DNA of 64,000 nt from Rhodocyclaceae bacterium (GTDB lineage Bacteria; Pseudomonadota; Gammaproteobacteria; Burkholderiales; Rhodocyclaceae), in NCBI GenBank assembly GCA_013791905.1, contig VMSX01000029.1, forward strand, positions 186,001-250,000, given 5' to 3'. Positions within the stretch are counted from its first letter, which is position 1. Each line of letters begins with the position of its first letter. A program made the position numbers and the translations under genes. The notes beneath the pieces were generated by a model that had not been told where the DNA came from, searched no databases, and saw nothing but the letters and a program-made list of their open reading frames with translations. Positions 53,761 through 63,116 of this stretch are shown here, one piece after another.

Positions 53761-56163
53761 ATGACTTCAGAGATACACCAGCCATTTGCTGCCAGCCGCG
53801 TCTGGAGGACACTTTTGGGCTGGCCGCGCTGGCTGGTGTATGCCATGGCTGTCGCGCTTACCCTGGCAATGCTATTTGTCCAGGCAATGATAGCGTTTGA
53901 CTTCGATGATCACTCGCTGCTGATATTGCTCGCGCTCCCCATAATCATTAGCGCACTGTTTGGCGGCCTTGGACCTGGTCTGCTTTCAACCACAATTGCC
54001 GCCGTTTCTGCGGCCTGGCATTTGCCCCCGGCAGGAATAGGTATTGCTCTCTCGCATGACCTTTTTCTATGGTCCACTCTGATCACAAACGGTGTTCTTG
54101 TCAGCATACTGGCCGAGCTGCTCCATCGCGCGCACCGGCAGGGTGAGGCAGCCCGACTGGCACAGGCTGAAAAATTGCACGCCCTGCAACTGCTTGCTGC
54201 CATCACCACGAGTTCCACCGATGCGATTTTCGCCAAGGACATTGAAGATCGCTTCATCGTCTTCAATCGGGCATCGGAGCGCCTGACGGGCAAGTGTGCC
54301 GAAGATGCCCTCGGGCGGGATGAAATGGCCCTGTTCCCCCCCGAGATAGCCAGAAACCTGATCGCCGATAACCGCCGGGTCATGGTTGAGGATCGGGTCA
54401 TCACCTTCCAGGAAGTTTTAGTCACTCCCAACGGGCCGCGTACCTACCTGACGACCAAGGGGCCGATGCACGACGCTGGCGGCACGGTTATCGGCATGTT
54501 TGGCACAGCGCGCGATATTACCGATCTCAAGCGGGCCGAGGCCGAGTTGCGCAAGCTTTCCCTGGCGGTGGAGCAGAGCCCGGAGAGCGTTGTCATCACC
54601 AATGTGGATGCCGTGATCGAGTATGTGAACGAAGCTTTCCTTCATGTCACCGGCTATGCACGCGAAGATGTCATCGGCCAGAACCCGCGCCTGCTGCATT
54701 CCGGCAACACCCCACCCGCGACCTACCGCGCCATGTGGGAAGCACTGAGCCGCGGCAAGTCCTGGAAAGGCGAATTCCACAATCGCCGCAAGGACGGCAG
54801 TGAATATACCGAGTTCGCCATCGTCACCCCGATCCGCCAGCCCGATGGGTGCATCACCCATTATGTTGCCGTGAAAGAGGACATTACCGAGAAGAAGCGC
54901 CTCGGTGAAGAACTCGATCGTCACCGCAACCATCTCGAACAACTGGTCGAACTACGCACCGTGCAGCTGACTATCGCACAGGGGCGGGCTGAAGCCGCCA
55001 ATCAGGCCAAGAGCGTCTTCCTCGCCAACATGAGCCACGAAATCCGGACGCCGATGAACGCCATCATCGGCCTCACCCACCTGATGCGGCGTGCCGGCGC
55101 CACGCCCGAACAAGACCAGCGGCTGGAAAAGATCGATGGTGCAGGGCGGCACCTGTTGTCGATCATCAACGACATTCTCGACCTCTCCAAGATCGAGGCT
55201 GGCCGGTTGCAACTTGAAAGCACCGATTTCCACCTCTCCACCATCCTCGACAATGTCGCCTCCCTGATCAGCGAGCAAGCCCGGGCCAAGGGTCTCACCA
55301 TCGAGGTGGATACCGACAGCAACGTTCAGGTCTGGCTGCGTGGCGACCCCACCCGCTTGCGTCAGGCCCTGCTCAACTATGCCAGCAACGCCGTCAAGTT
55401 TTCCGAGCAGGGCGCAATTATCCTGCGCGCCAGACTGCTTGAAGACAGCGGCGACGAACTGCTGGTGCGCTTCGAGGTACAAGATAGCGGGATCGGCATT
55501 GCCGCCGACAAGCAGCGCGATCTGTTCCAAGCCTTCGAGCAAGCCGACGCTTCGACCACCCGCAAATACGGCGGCACCGGCCTCGGCCTGGCCATCACCC
55601 GGCGCTTGGCCCAACTGATGGGCGGCGCGGTGGGAATCGAAAGCAAGCTTGGCGAGGGCAGCACCTTCTGGCTGACCGCGCGGATCGGTCGTGGTCTCGG
55701 CGTGTTGCAGACGGCAGCGGCGGGTGAGACCGATGTCGAGACCCAACTGCGCCAGCGCCATGGTAATGCCCGGTTGCTGCTGGCCGAAGACAACCTCATC
55801 AACCGCGAAATAACACTGGAACTGCTGCATTCGGTCGGACTGGCTGTGGATTCCGTCGAAGACGGCCGCGAAGCGGTGGAACAAGCGCGCGCGCAACCCT
55901 ACGATCTGATTTTGATGGACGTGCAAATGCCAGAAATGGATGGTCTCGACGCAACTCGCGCCATTCGCGCCCTGCCGGGCTATGCAACGATTCCGATCCT
56001 GGCCATGACGGCCAATGCCTTCGACGAGGACCGCCGCAATTGCCTGACGGCGGGGATGGACGACTTTGTTCCCAAGCCGGCGGCCCCTGCTGTCCTGTTC
56101 GCAATCTTGTTGAAGTGGCTGAGAAAGCCGCAGGCCCAACCTGGCGGCATGGCCAAGCACTGA
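53761..56163 (+). CDS. hybrid sensor histidine kinase with two PAS domains and receiver
   Basis: The 800-residue protein starts with about four helices of DUF4118/KdpD-like type (WPRWLVYAMAVALTLAMLF, LLILLALPIIISALFGGLGP). Two PAS domains follow (~135-255, ~258-380), then HisKA (H426 in [11 protein letters not shown]), HATPase_c ([15 protein letters not shown]) and a receiver (D720 in LILMDVQMP). No Hpt domain, unlike the paralogue at 28235. Open frame extends to 53662; ATG 53761 fits the membrane topology, ATG 53689 is an alternative. No response regulator is adjacent, so its output partner is unknown. Confidence 0.9.
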   Translation: MTSEIHQPFAASRVWRTLLGWPRWLVYAMAVALTLAMLFVQAMIAFDFDDHSLLILLALPIIISALFGGLGPGLLSTTIAAVSAAWHLPPAGIGIALSHDLFLWSTLITNGVLVSILAELLHRAHRQGEAARLAQAEKLHALQLLAAITTSSTDAIFAKDIEDRFIVFNRASERLTGKCAEDALGRDEMALFPPEIARNLIADNRRVMVEDRVITFQEVLVTPNGPRTYLTTKGPMHDAGGTVIGMFGTARDITDLKRAEAELRKLSLAVEQSPESVVITNVDAVIEYVNEAFLHVTGYAREDVIGQNPRLLHSGNTPPATYRAMWEALSRGKSWKGEFHNRRKDGSEYTEFAIVTPIRQPDGCITHYVAVKEDITEKKRLGEELDRHRNHLEQLVELRTVQLTIAQGRAEAANQAKSVFLANMSHEIRTPMNAIIGLTHLMRRAGATPEQDQRLEKIDGAGRHLLSIINDILDLSKIEAGRLQLESTDFHLSTILDNVASLISEQARAKGLTIEVDTDSNVQVWLRGDPTRLRQALLNYASNAVKFSEQGAIILRARLLEDSGDELLVRFEVQDSGIGIAADKQRDLFQAFEQADASTTRKYGGTGLGLAITRRLAQLMGGAVGIESKLGEGSTFWLTARIGRGLGVLQTAAAGETDVETQLRQRHGNARLLLAEDNLINREITLELLHSVGLAVDSVEDGREAVEQARAQPYDLILMDVQMPEMDGLDATRAIRALPGYATIPILAMTANAFDEDRRNCLTAGMDDFVPKPAAPAVLFAILLKWLRKPQAQPGGMAKH

Positions 56164-56188
56164 CGTGCCGGGCAACATGCCGAAGCAA

Positions 56189-56206
56189 TAGTTGGCGCTG
56201 GCGGGT
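56189..56206 (+). repeat. dispersed repeat, decayed copy
   Basis: GTTGGCGCTGGCGGG keeps only the core centre, 26 bp after the hybrid kinase stop and touching the stop of the convergent copper sensor kinase. Likely a degenerate member. Confidence 0.5.
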
Positions 56207-57618
56207 CAATCAGGCGTGCCGCGATTCGGCAGGGTCAGCCGGAACCGGACGCTGCCATCCGACCAGGACGCCTCGACTGTGCCGCCATGCGCGGTGATGA
56301 TGGACTTGACGATGGACAGCCCCAGTCCGGCCCCATCGCCATCGCGTTGTCGTGAAGGGTCGGGCCGATAAAAACGGTCGAATAGACGCGGCAAGTGCGC
56401 GGTGGGTATTTCGTCTCCGGGGTTTTCAACTGTGAGGCTGGTGTAATCGCCGTGGGCGGTTAATCTGACGGTGACGGCATTGCCGTGCGCCGTATGACGG
56501 ATTGCATTGGATAACAGGTTGGAAATTGCCCGGCGCAGCATCAATCGGTCGCCGGTGACTGCCGGGGCTGTGCCTGCCAGTGCCAGGTGGACGCCGCGTT
56601 CCTCTGCCCACGCCTCGAAGTATTCGAAAAGCTCTTGAATCTCCTGGGTCAAATCAACCCTGGTGTTGCTTGGCTTCAGTTGGCCGTTATCGGTCTTGGC
56701 CAGGAACAGCATGTCACCCACCATCTGCGCCATGCGCTCGTATTCCTCCAGATTCGAGTAGAGGATTTCCCGGTACTCTTCAATGCTTCTGGCATTGGAG
56801 AGGGCAACCTGGGTCTGCGTCATCAGGTTGGTTATCGGCGTGCGCAACTCGTGGGCGATGTCCGCAGAGAAATTGGCAAGCCTGCCAAAAGATTCCTCGA
56901 TGCGCTCCAGCATTTCATTGAAGGAGGCGGCCAGTTCCGCCAGCTCGATCGGCACCGTTCCCGGAGATAGCCGGACGTTCAGCCGGTCTGAAGTGGTCTG
57001 CCGGATCTCCGCTGTAATCCGACGCAGCGGTGCATGACCCCGTTGCACCACCCACCAGACGACGACAAATGCAATCAGGATGCTGCCCAGGGCGGTAAGC
57101 CAGAGTGCCTGGTGAAACCCCGCCAGGTAGCTCATATGCATGTCCATGGATTTTGCCACCAGGACCAGAAACGGCCGATCCGCAGCAGCTGGATCCATGC
57201 CGAGCTTAAGCACCGTGCCGCGATAATGATGCCCGGCCGCACGCCAGGTTTGCAGTGTTGCCGGGTCGATCTGGTCGACCGGTGCGACGGCGTGGAGTTG
57301 TGCGCTCAGGCCAATGTCGGCGCTGGAAAAGACTGGCCGGCCATCGGCGCCGGCGACGTGCAGGAATATTCCGTGATGGCCGACCGAGGCTTCGGCAAGC
57401 CGCTTTACTGTCATGGGCAGCGCAGCCACATTACCCCGGCACTCCAGCAAGGCATCCTGGGTCGAGTGCACCAGTACTGCCAGTTCTGCTGCATCGAGTT
57501 CCTTGAAGTGGTTTTCGATGGAGCGCTGAATCAGCCAGCCAAATGCGAGAAACGCCAGTGAAATCAGGACACCGAGCGAAACCGTCAGGCGCAGCGCGAG
57601 CGAAGCTGGCCGCCGCAT
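56206..57618 (-). CDS. heavy-metal sensor histidine kinase (CusS/CopS-like)
   Basis: The protein has a first helix (RLTVSLGVLISLAFLAFGWLI), a periplasmic sensor domain of about 130 residues, a second helix (LTALGSILIAFVVVWWVV), HAMP, HisKA with H in SADIAHELRTPITNLM, and HATPase_c (DGAGLGLSIV). This is the CusS/CopS layout; it responds to periplasmic Cu or Ag and phosphorylates the adjacent regulator. ATG 57618 lies 7 nt behind the regulator stop; ATG 57645 with overlap is an alternative. 470 residues. Confidence 0.9.
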   Translation of the reverse strand: MRRPASLALRLTVSLGVLISLAFLAFGWLIQRSIENHFKELDAAELAVLVHSTQDALLECRGNVAALPMTVKRLAEASVGHHGIFLHVAGADGRPVFSSADIGLSAQLHAVAPVDQIDPATLQTWRAAGHHYRGTVLKLGMDPAAADRPFLVLVAKSMDMHMSYLAGFHQALWLTALGSILIAFVVVWWVVQRGHAPLRRITAEIRQTTSDRLNVRLSPGTVPIELAELAASFNEMLERIEESFGRLANFSADIAHELRTPITNLMTQTQVALSNARSIEEYREILYSNLEEYERMAQMVGDMLFLAKTDNGQLKPSNTRVDLTQEIQELFEYFEAWAEERGVHLALAGTAPAVTGDRLMLRRAISNLLSNAIRHTAHGNAVTVRLTAHGDYTSLTVENPGDEIPTAHLPRLFDRFYRPDPSRQRDGDGAGLGLSIVKSIITAHGGTVEASWSDGSVRFRLTLPNRGTPD

Positions 57619-57625
57619 GGTGGTT

Positions 57626-58306
57626 TCAGCGCTGTTCCGGCTCATCGAACAGGTAGCCCATGCCACGTATCGTGTGGATCAGCTTGGGCGCGAAACCGTC
57701 GTCGATCTTCGCGCGCAGGCGCCGGATCGCGACATCGATGACGTTGGTGTCACTGTCGAAATTCATGTCCCAGACCTGCGAGGCAATCAGGGAGCGGGGC
57801 AGCACTTCGCCGTGCCGGCGCATCAAGAGTTCCAGCAGGGCGAATTCCTTGGCAGTCAGGTCGATGCGCTTGCCGGCACGCGTGGCGCGGCGTTTCAACA
57901 GGTCGAGGGAGAGGTCGGCGAGGCTCAGTTGCTCCGGTTCCACGGTTTTCCCGCGACGCAGCAGGGTGCGGATGCGGGCGAGGAACTCCGAAAAGGCAAA
58001 GGGCTTGACGAGATAGTCGTCCGCCCCGAGTTCAAGTCCCTTGACCCGGTCCTCGACCTGGTCGCGAGCCGTTAAAAACATGACGGGCATTTCCTGGCCG
58101 GCCTGGCGCAGGGCCGCCAATACCGCCCAGCCATCGGCGCCCGGCAGCATCACATCGAGCACCACCAGATCGTAGCTTGCGGTGCTCCCCAGATGGATGC
58201 CGTCAATGCCGTTACGGCACAGGTCGACGACAAAACCCGCCTCGACCAGCCCCTTTTTGAGGTAATCGCCGGTTTTCGGTTCGTCCTCGACAACCAGGAT
58301 CCGCAT
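57626..58306 (-). CDS. heavy-metal response regulator (CusR/CopR-like)
   Basis: The 226-residue OmpR-type regulator has a receiver ([20 protein letters not shown], phospho-acceptor in [15 protein letters not shown] of VKPFAFSE) and a winged-helix DNA-binding domain ([47 protein letters not shown]). It likely activates the divergent copA and DUF411 genes through the palindromes at 58371 and 62536. AAGGAGAACA precedes the ATG. Cotranscribed with the kinase. Confidence 0.92.
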   Translation of the reverse strand: MRILVVEDEPKTGDYLKKGLVEAGFVVDLCRNGIDGIHLGSTASYDLVVLDVMLPGADGWAVLAALRQAGQEMPVMFLTARDQVEDRVKGLELGADDYLVKPFAFSEFLARIRTLLRRGKTVEPEQLSLADLSLDLLKRRATRAGKRIDLTAKEFALLELLMRRHGEVLPRSLIASQVWDMNFDSDTNVIDVAIRRLRAKIDDGFAPKLIHTIRGMGYLFDEPEQR

Positions 58307-58370
58307 CGCATTGTTCTCCTTGATTTCCCCAGGGTTCGATTGTGCATGATGACACCGAATTACCGGGCGC

Positions 58371-58386
58371 ATTACGGAAATGTAAT
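58371..58386. promoter_or_regulatory. CopR/CusR-type operator between copRS and copA
   Basis: ATTACGGAAATGTAAT, an imperfect palindrome (ATTAC-N6-GTAAT), lies in the 176-bp divergent spacer. It aligns base for base with the centre of the palindrome at 62536 (common pattern ATKACRGAAATGTMAT), and matches the dyad form of known copper-regulator boxes. Confidence 0.7.
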
Positions 58387-58482
58387 CTTCCTGTCAGGTT
58401 CCGGACCAGCGGATTTTCCTAGTATGACCTTTGCCTAATGCGGAATGTCCCGCTCACAGAGAACCCTGATGGAAGGAACAAC

Positions 58483-60270
58483 ATGACACCAATTGGTAGC
58501 CAAATCATGCGCCCCGGCCTATCGCGCCGAAAATTTGTCCAGGGGCTCGCCGCGGGCGGCGCCTTGCTGGGACTGGCCCCGGCCATCCGTCCGGCATGGG
58601 CGCTGGCCGCAGCTGGCGAGGCCAATACCCTGTCCGGTACCGAGTTCGATCTTGTCGTCGGCCCGCAGCCGGTCAATTTCACCGGAGCGCCGCGCATCGC
58701 AACCGCGATCAACGGTTCCGTTCCCGGCCCGACGCTGCGCTGGAAAGAAGGCAGCGCCGTCACGATTCGCGTCACCAACCGCCTGGCCGAAACGACCTCG
58801 ATCCATTGGCACGGCATCCTCCTGCCCTACCAGATGGATGGCGTGCCGCATATCAGCTACCCGGGCATCCCGCCCGGCGCAACTTTCACTTACCGCTTCA
58901 AGGTGCAGCAGACCGGCACCTACTGGTATCACTCCCACTCCGGATTTCAGGAGCAAACCGGCATGTACGGGGCCATCATCATCGATCCTGCAACGAGTGA
59001 GCGCAATGCCACTGAACAGGACTATGTCGTGCAACTTTCTGACTGGACCGACGACGATCCCATGACCGTTTTGGCCAACCTGAAAGGGCAGAGCGACTAT
59101 TACAACCAGAACCGGCCCACGGTTGCCGACCTGCTTGCCGATGTGTCGACAATGGGCGTGGCCCAAGCCCGCGAAAAGCGCGAGATGTGGAATCAGATGC
59201 GCATGAGCCCCACCGATTTTTCCGACATCTCGGCGAGCACGTTCACCTATCTAATGAATGGCACGACGCCGGCCGGCAACTGGACCGGGCTGTTCCGACC
59301 GGGCGAGCGCATCCGTTTGCGCTTCATCAACAGTGGCGCGGCGAGCTTTTTCGATGTGCGCATTCCCGGCCTCAAGCTCACCGTAGTGGCTGCCGACGGC
59401 CAGCCGGTCGATCCGGTCACGGTGGACGAATTTCGCATCGCGCCGAGCGAAACCTATGATGTCATCGTCGCCCCCGGCCAGGATGAGGCTTACACCATCT
59501 TTGCCCAATCGCTCGATCGCAGCGGCTATGCGCGCGGCACGCTGGCACCGCGTCCCGGCATGGCGGCGGCGGTTCCCGCCGTCGACCCACCGGTCTGGCT
59601 GGAGATGCAGGACATGATGGGTGATATGGGTGGCATGGGCGGCATGGCAGGCATGAGTGGTATGGCAGGCGCGTCCGGCCATGACATGCACAGCATGCAC
59701 AATATGCCCGCTGGCCAGATGAACCACGGCGCTGCCGTGCCGCCGCCGGTTAGCGTGCGCCACGCGAGCACCGAGTATGGGCCCGGTGTCGATGCCCGCG
59801 TCGACACCCCGCGAGTCAATCTGGACGACCCTGGGGCAGGCCTGCGCAACAATGGCCGCCGCGCACTGAGCTATGCTGACTTGCATACCGCCGGGGGGGC
59901 CATCGACAAGCGTGATCCCGAACGGGAAATCGAACTGCACCTGACCGGCAACATGGAGCGCTATATCTGGTCGGTCGATGGCCTTGAGTATGGCCGGTCG
60001 ACGCCGATCCGCTTTCGTCTGGGCGAGCGCCTGCGCATTGTCATGGTGAATGACACGATGATGGCGCATCCGTTCCACCTGCATGGCATGTGGAGCGACC
60101 TGGAAAACGCTGCCGGGCAATTCCAGGTCAGAAAGCACGCCATCAGCGTCCAGCCGGCGCAGCGCATCACCTATGCGGTGACGGCCGACGCGCCCGGACG
60201 CTGGGCCTTCCACTGCCACCTGCTGTACCACATGGCTACCGGCATGTTCCGTCAAGTGGTCGTCGTTTGA
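58483..60270 (+). CDS. copA: copper resistance multicopper oxidase CopA/PcoA
   Basis: The 595-residue periplasmic oxidase has a Tat signal (LSRRKFVQGLAAGGALLGLA) and all four copper-ligand groups: HWHGILLP, WYHSHSGFQEQ, HPFHLHGMW and the blue-copper HCHLLYHMATGMF. A Met/His-rich stretch (near residues 378-415, repeated GGMxGM and HDMHSMHNM) is typical for CopA and binds Cu(I). It oxidises Cu(I) or traps copper. ATG 58483 is set by GGAAGGAACAAC. First gene of the copAB series under the 58371 operator. Confidence 0.95.
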   Translation: MTPIGSQIMRPGLSRRKFVQGLAAGGALLGLAPAIRPAWALAAAGEANTLSGTEFDLVVGPQPVNFTGAPRIATAINGSVPGPTLRWKEGSAVTIRVTNRLAETTSIHWHGILLPYQMDGVPHISYPGIPPGATFTYRFKVQQTGTYWYHSHSGFQEQTGMYGAIIIDPATSERNATEQDYVVQLSDWTDDDPMTVLANLKGQSDYYNQNRPTVADLLADVSTMGVAQAREKREMWNQMRMSPTDFSDISASTFTYLMNGTTPAGNWTGLFRPGERIRLRFINSGAASFFDVRIPGLKLTVVAADGQPVDPVTVDEFRIAPSETYDVIVAPGQDEAYTIFAQSLDRSGYARGTLAPRPGMAAAVPAVDPPVWLEMQDMMGDMGGMGGMAGMSGMAGASGHDMHSMHNMPAGQMNHGAAVPPPVSVRHASTEYGPGVDARVDTPRVNLDDPGAGLRNNGRRALSYADLHTAGGAIDKRDPEREIELHLTGNMERYIWSVDGLEYGRSTPIRFRLGERLRIVMVNDTMMAHPFHLHGMWSDLENAAGQFQVRKHAISVQPAQRITYAVTADAPGRWAFHCHLLYHMATGMFRQVVVV

Positions 60271-60302
60271 GCGCCCCCATCGAGTAACGGAAAGGAATCG
60301 CA

Positions 60303-61241
60303 ATGAATATTCGCATGAATCAAATCGGCATTTCACTTGTCGCAGCACTGGGTGCTACGGGCGTGCTGGCGCAGACGGCCGCCACCATGCCGGAAATGGA
60401 CCACTCCAGCCACAACATGATGCCCGGCATGCAGGGTGGCGCCATGCCCGCAGCAAAGCCGGCCACGCCCGCGCAGCCGGCCATGGCGCCGCAAGAAGGT
60501 TCATCCATGACCGGCATGCAGCATGGATCATCAGACAAGGGCACCCGCTCGCCGGATTATTCGGAGGGGCAGGATTTCGGCCCACTGGGCAGGGAGAAAA
60601 TGGCCGACGATCTCAACTTCTCCCAGTTTGTCGTCGAGCGACTGGAACATGTGCGCGACCGCGACAAGCAGACATTGACGGTATACGACGCCAGGGCCTG
60701 GATCGGCGGTGATTACAACCGCCTGGTGGTCAAGGCGGAAGGGGAGGTCAAGAGTGGAAGAATTCAGGAGTCGCGCACGGAACTGCTGTGGGGGCACGCG
60801 ATCGCCCCATTCTGGGACACCCAGCTGGGCATCCGGCACGATGATGGGGGTGGCCCGGGGCGTACCTGGGCTGCGGTGGGCATCGAGGGTCTGGCGCCCT
60901 ACTGGTTCGATGTGGAGGCGACTGCCTATTTGGGCGAGAATGGCCGGACCGCACTAAGGCTAGGCGCAAGTTACGAGGCGCTGCTGACCCAGAAGCTCAT
61001 TCTACAACCACGGTTCGAAGCGAACTTTTACGGCAAGGCCGATCCCGCGAACGAGATCGGTTCGGGTCTGTCATCCACGAATGTGTCACTGCGTCTGCGT
61101 TACGAGGTGTCGAAAAAATTCGCCCCCTATGTCGGCGTCGAGTGGAGCAACAAACATCGCGGCACTGCCGACTTTGCCGCAGCCGCCGGAGAGCGGACCC
61201 GGGATACGCGCCTGGTGGCCGGCGTGCGTTTCTGGTTCTGA
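60303..61241 (+). CDS. copB: copper resistance outer-membrane protein CopB
   Basis: The 312-residue protein has a signal peptide (to LAQT near 22), a Met/His/Pro-rich N-terminal segment (MPEMDHSSHNMMPGMQG) for copper binding, and a beta-barrel C-terminal domain that ends in an aromatic residue (VAGVRFWF), as outer-membrane barrels do. WDTQLGIRHD and WAAVGIEGLAPYWFDVEAT are CopB blocks. It follows copA by 32 bp with GGAAAGGAATCGC as ribosome site. Confidence 0.93.
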   Translation: MNIRMNQIGISLVAALGATGVLAQTAATMPEMDHSSHNMMPGMQGGAMPAAKPATPAQPAMAPQEGSSMTGMQHGSSDKGTRSPDYSEGQDFGPLGREKMADDLNFSQFVVERLEHVRDRDKQTLTVYDARAWIGGDYNRLVVKAEGEVKSGRIQESRTELLWGHAIAPFWDTQLGIRHDDGGGPGRTWAAVGIEGLAPYWFDVEATAYLGENGRTALRLGASYEALLTQKLILQPRFEANFYGKADPANEIGSGLSSTNVSLRLRYEVSKKFAPYVGVEWSNKHRGTADFAAAAGERTRDTRLVAGVRFWF

Positions 61242-61298
61242 TACGCTGAACCGGATGCCCTGAACAGAACCAGGTATTCATTGACAGGGAGAGGAAAG

Positions 61299-61934
61299 AT
61301 GAAAAAATTATTGTTGGGACTTTTCGCGGCACTCGGTGCGCTTGCGGCGACCGGCATTGCCGCTGCTGCAGCCATTTACTATCTTGGACTCATCGATGTT
61401 GCCGCGGATGCGCCGCACAGCCCTCTGGTGTATGACCTGATCGAAGGTGCGCGTGAGCGCGCCATTGCCCGGAGCAGCAGCGACATCAAGCCACCCGGCG
61501 ATTTGGCCAACCCGGAACGGGTGCGGCGCGGCGCGGGAAACTACGCGGCAATGTGTGCGGATTGTCATTTGACGCCCGGAGTGGCGAACTCAGAGATTCG
61601 CCTCGGGCTTTATCCGACGCCCCCCGACCTGACCCGTGTTGCTGCTGCGGGGCAATCTGCCGATACGGTTGCAGCCCGCCAATTCTGGATCATCAGACAT
61701 GGCATCAAGGCATCCGGCATGCCGGCCTGGTCAAAGGGCGGCATGGATGACGCCTCCATTTGGGATCTGACGGCTTTCCTGGGGCAGTTGCCGGCGCTTT
61801 CTGCCGAACAGTATTTGAATTTGGTGGCGATCAGTGACGGGCATGCGCATCACTCTGCCATGATGGGCGATCCGGCTGCAGTAGCCGCTCAGCCGCATGA
61901 CGACAAGCCCGGTGCCAAGCCGCACAAGCATTGA
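61299..61934 (+). CDS. membrane-anchored c-type cytochrome
   Basis: The 211-residue protein has an N-terminal signal anchor (KKLLLGLFAALGALAATGIAAA), a single heme-binding motif CADCH in NYAAMCADCHLTPG, and a later methionine (GMPAW) as likely axial ligand. The C-terminal tail is His-rich (DGHAHHSAMMG, KPGAKPHKH), perhaps binding copper. GGGAGAGGAAAG precedes the start. It may feed electrons from the copper oxidase or assist periplasmic copper redox chemistry; the partner is not known. Confidence 0.85.
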   Translation: MKKLLLGLFAALGALAATGIAAAAAIYYLGLIDVAADAPHSPLVYDLIEGARERAIARSSSDIKPPGDLANPERVRRGAGNYAAMCADCHLTPGVANSEIRLGLYPTPPDLTRVAAAGQSADTVAARQFWIIRHGIKASGMPAWSKGGMDDASIWDLTAFLGQLPALSAEQYLNLVAISDGHAHHSAMMGDPAAVAAQPHDDKPGAKPHKH

Positions 61935-61992
61935 TTATTTGTTGCCGGCCCATATATTCTCAAGTCATTGACACATCAACCAGGAGACATCC

Positions 61993-62412
61993 ATGAGCAC
62001 CCAGAGCATTGCCTTTGAAGTGGCACTTGATAACGCCCCCTACGAAAAAGCCATCGAACTGGTGACCGCCGCCCTCAAAACCGAAGGCTTCGGCATCCTG
62101 ACCCGGATCGATGTGCGCGCCACGCTGAAGGAAAAAATCGATGCCGACTTTCGGCCCTACGCCATCCTTGGCGCCTGCAACCCCCCGCTCGCGCATCGGG
62201 CACTCTCGCATGACGCCGTGGTCGGCCTGATGCTGCCCTGCAATGTCACGGTGGAAGCGACGCCGGCCGGTGGTTCAATGGTGCGTATCGCCGATCCGGA
62301 TGTCTTTCTGCAGGTCGGCGAGTTCCGCCATGACAAGGAGTTGCAGGCGATTGCAAGCGAGGCACGCGAACGACTCCTGCGGGCCGTCAGTACGCTGAAC
62401 GCCAGCAAGTAA
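61993..62412 (+). CDS. DUF302 family protein
   Basis: The 139-residue soluble protein has the DUF302 pattern: YEKAIELVTAALKTEGFGIL, ATLKEKIDADFRPYAILGACNPPLAHRAL and GLMLPCNVTVEA. The ACNPP cysteine and histidines are a plausible metal site. DUF302 proteins accompany copper and redox genes often, but no activity is proven. It lies in the copper locus 58 bp behind the cytochrome and is followed by a strong hairpin. Confidence 0.85.
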   Translation: MSTQSIAFEVALDNAPYEKAIELVTAALKTEGFGILTRIDVRATLKEKIDADFRPYAILGACNPPLAHRALSHDAVVGLMLPCNVTVEATPAGGSMVRIADPDVFLQVGEFRHDKELQAIASEARERLLRAVSTLNASK

Positions 62413-62434
62413 GGCTTTCGGCAGCAAGGCTTTG

Positions 62435-62456
62435 ACGCCGGCCCACGGGCCGGCGT
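62435..62456 (+). terminator. hairpin terminator behind DUF302
   Basis: ACGCCGGCCC-AC-GGGCCGGCGT is a perfect 10-bp stem with a 2-nt gap, 22 bp after the DUF302 stop. The tail TCTCATT is poor in T. It separates the copAB/cytochrome/DUF302 unit from the DUF411 unit. Confidence 0.7.
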
Positions 62457-62535
62457 TCTCATTGGCTTTTCACAAAACCTCACGGTAGAGCCGGAGAGGC
62501 GAAGCAGTGTGCGCTGCAAGGGCGTGCGCAGACCG

Positions 62536-62557
62536 AACATGACAGAAATGTCATGTT
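62536..62557. promoter_or_regulatory. CopR/CusR-type operator before DUF411
   Basis: AACATGACA-N4-TGTCATGTT is a perfect 9-bp inverted repeat 65 bp before ATG 62622. Its centre ATGACAGAAATGTCAT aligns with the copA operator at 58371. Confidence 0.75.
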
Positions 62558-62621
62558 TGCGTCAGCTTGCTGTGGGGAGGCGTTGCGCATACTGGCAACA
62601 ACCTCACTCAAGGAGCTTCGC

Positions 62622-63059
62622 ATGAAATTACCCTTCCGCACGGCTGTCTTTCTCTCCATGCTGGCACCCGTCGCCTGGGCGGCAGCGCCGCTGCCCCCGG
62701 TGCATGTGTATAAAAGTCCGGCCTGCGGCTGCTGCGGCAAATGGGTTGATCACATGAAAGACAGCGGCTTTGATGTCATCACCCACGATACCCACAATGT
62801 TGTCGAACACAAGACGCGTCTGGGCGTGCCGGTGGCGATGGGCTCGTGCCATACGGCCGAGGTCGGCGGATATCTGGTCGAAGGCCACGTGCCCGCGACG
62901 GATGTGAAACGGCTGCTGGCGGAAAAGCCTTCCGCCAGGGGCCTTGCCGTACCGGGCATGCCGGCCAGTTCGCCCGGCATGGATAGCCCGCGCAATATTC
63001 CCTACGAAGTCGTGCTGATCGGAAAGAGTGGTGCAACGACGACCTACGCACGCCATTGA
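62622..63059 (+). CDS. DUF411 copper-associated protein
   Basis: The 145-residue periplasmic protein has a signal peptide (FRTAVFLSMLAPVAWAAA) and the motif SPACGCCGKWVDHM, a CxCC thiol site, plus VPVAMGSCHTAEV. DUF411 members occur in copper and silver resistance loci, where metal binding is proposed. AAGGAG lies 6 nt before the ATG. Begins a second transcription unit under the palindrome at 62536. Confidence 0.85.
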   Translation: MKLPFRTAVFLSMLAPVAWAAAPLPPVHVYKSPACGCCGKWVDHMKDSGFDVITHDTHNVVEHKTRLGVPVAMGSCHTAEVGGYLVEGHVPATDVKRLLAEKPSARGLAVPGMPASSPGMDSPRNIPYEVVLIGKSGATTTYARH

Positions 63060-63116
63060 AAAAGAATTCAGGAAACAGCTTGATTAATTTTCTAACAACC
63101 AAGGAAAGGAACCACC

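Noticed and set aside
57311-57326. ATGTCGGCGCTGG in the copper sensor kinase, resembling the dispersed repeat
   Set aside because: Only 11 bp match and the encoded residues fit the kinase sensor domain; taken as chance.
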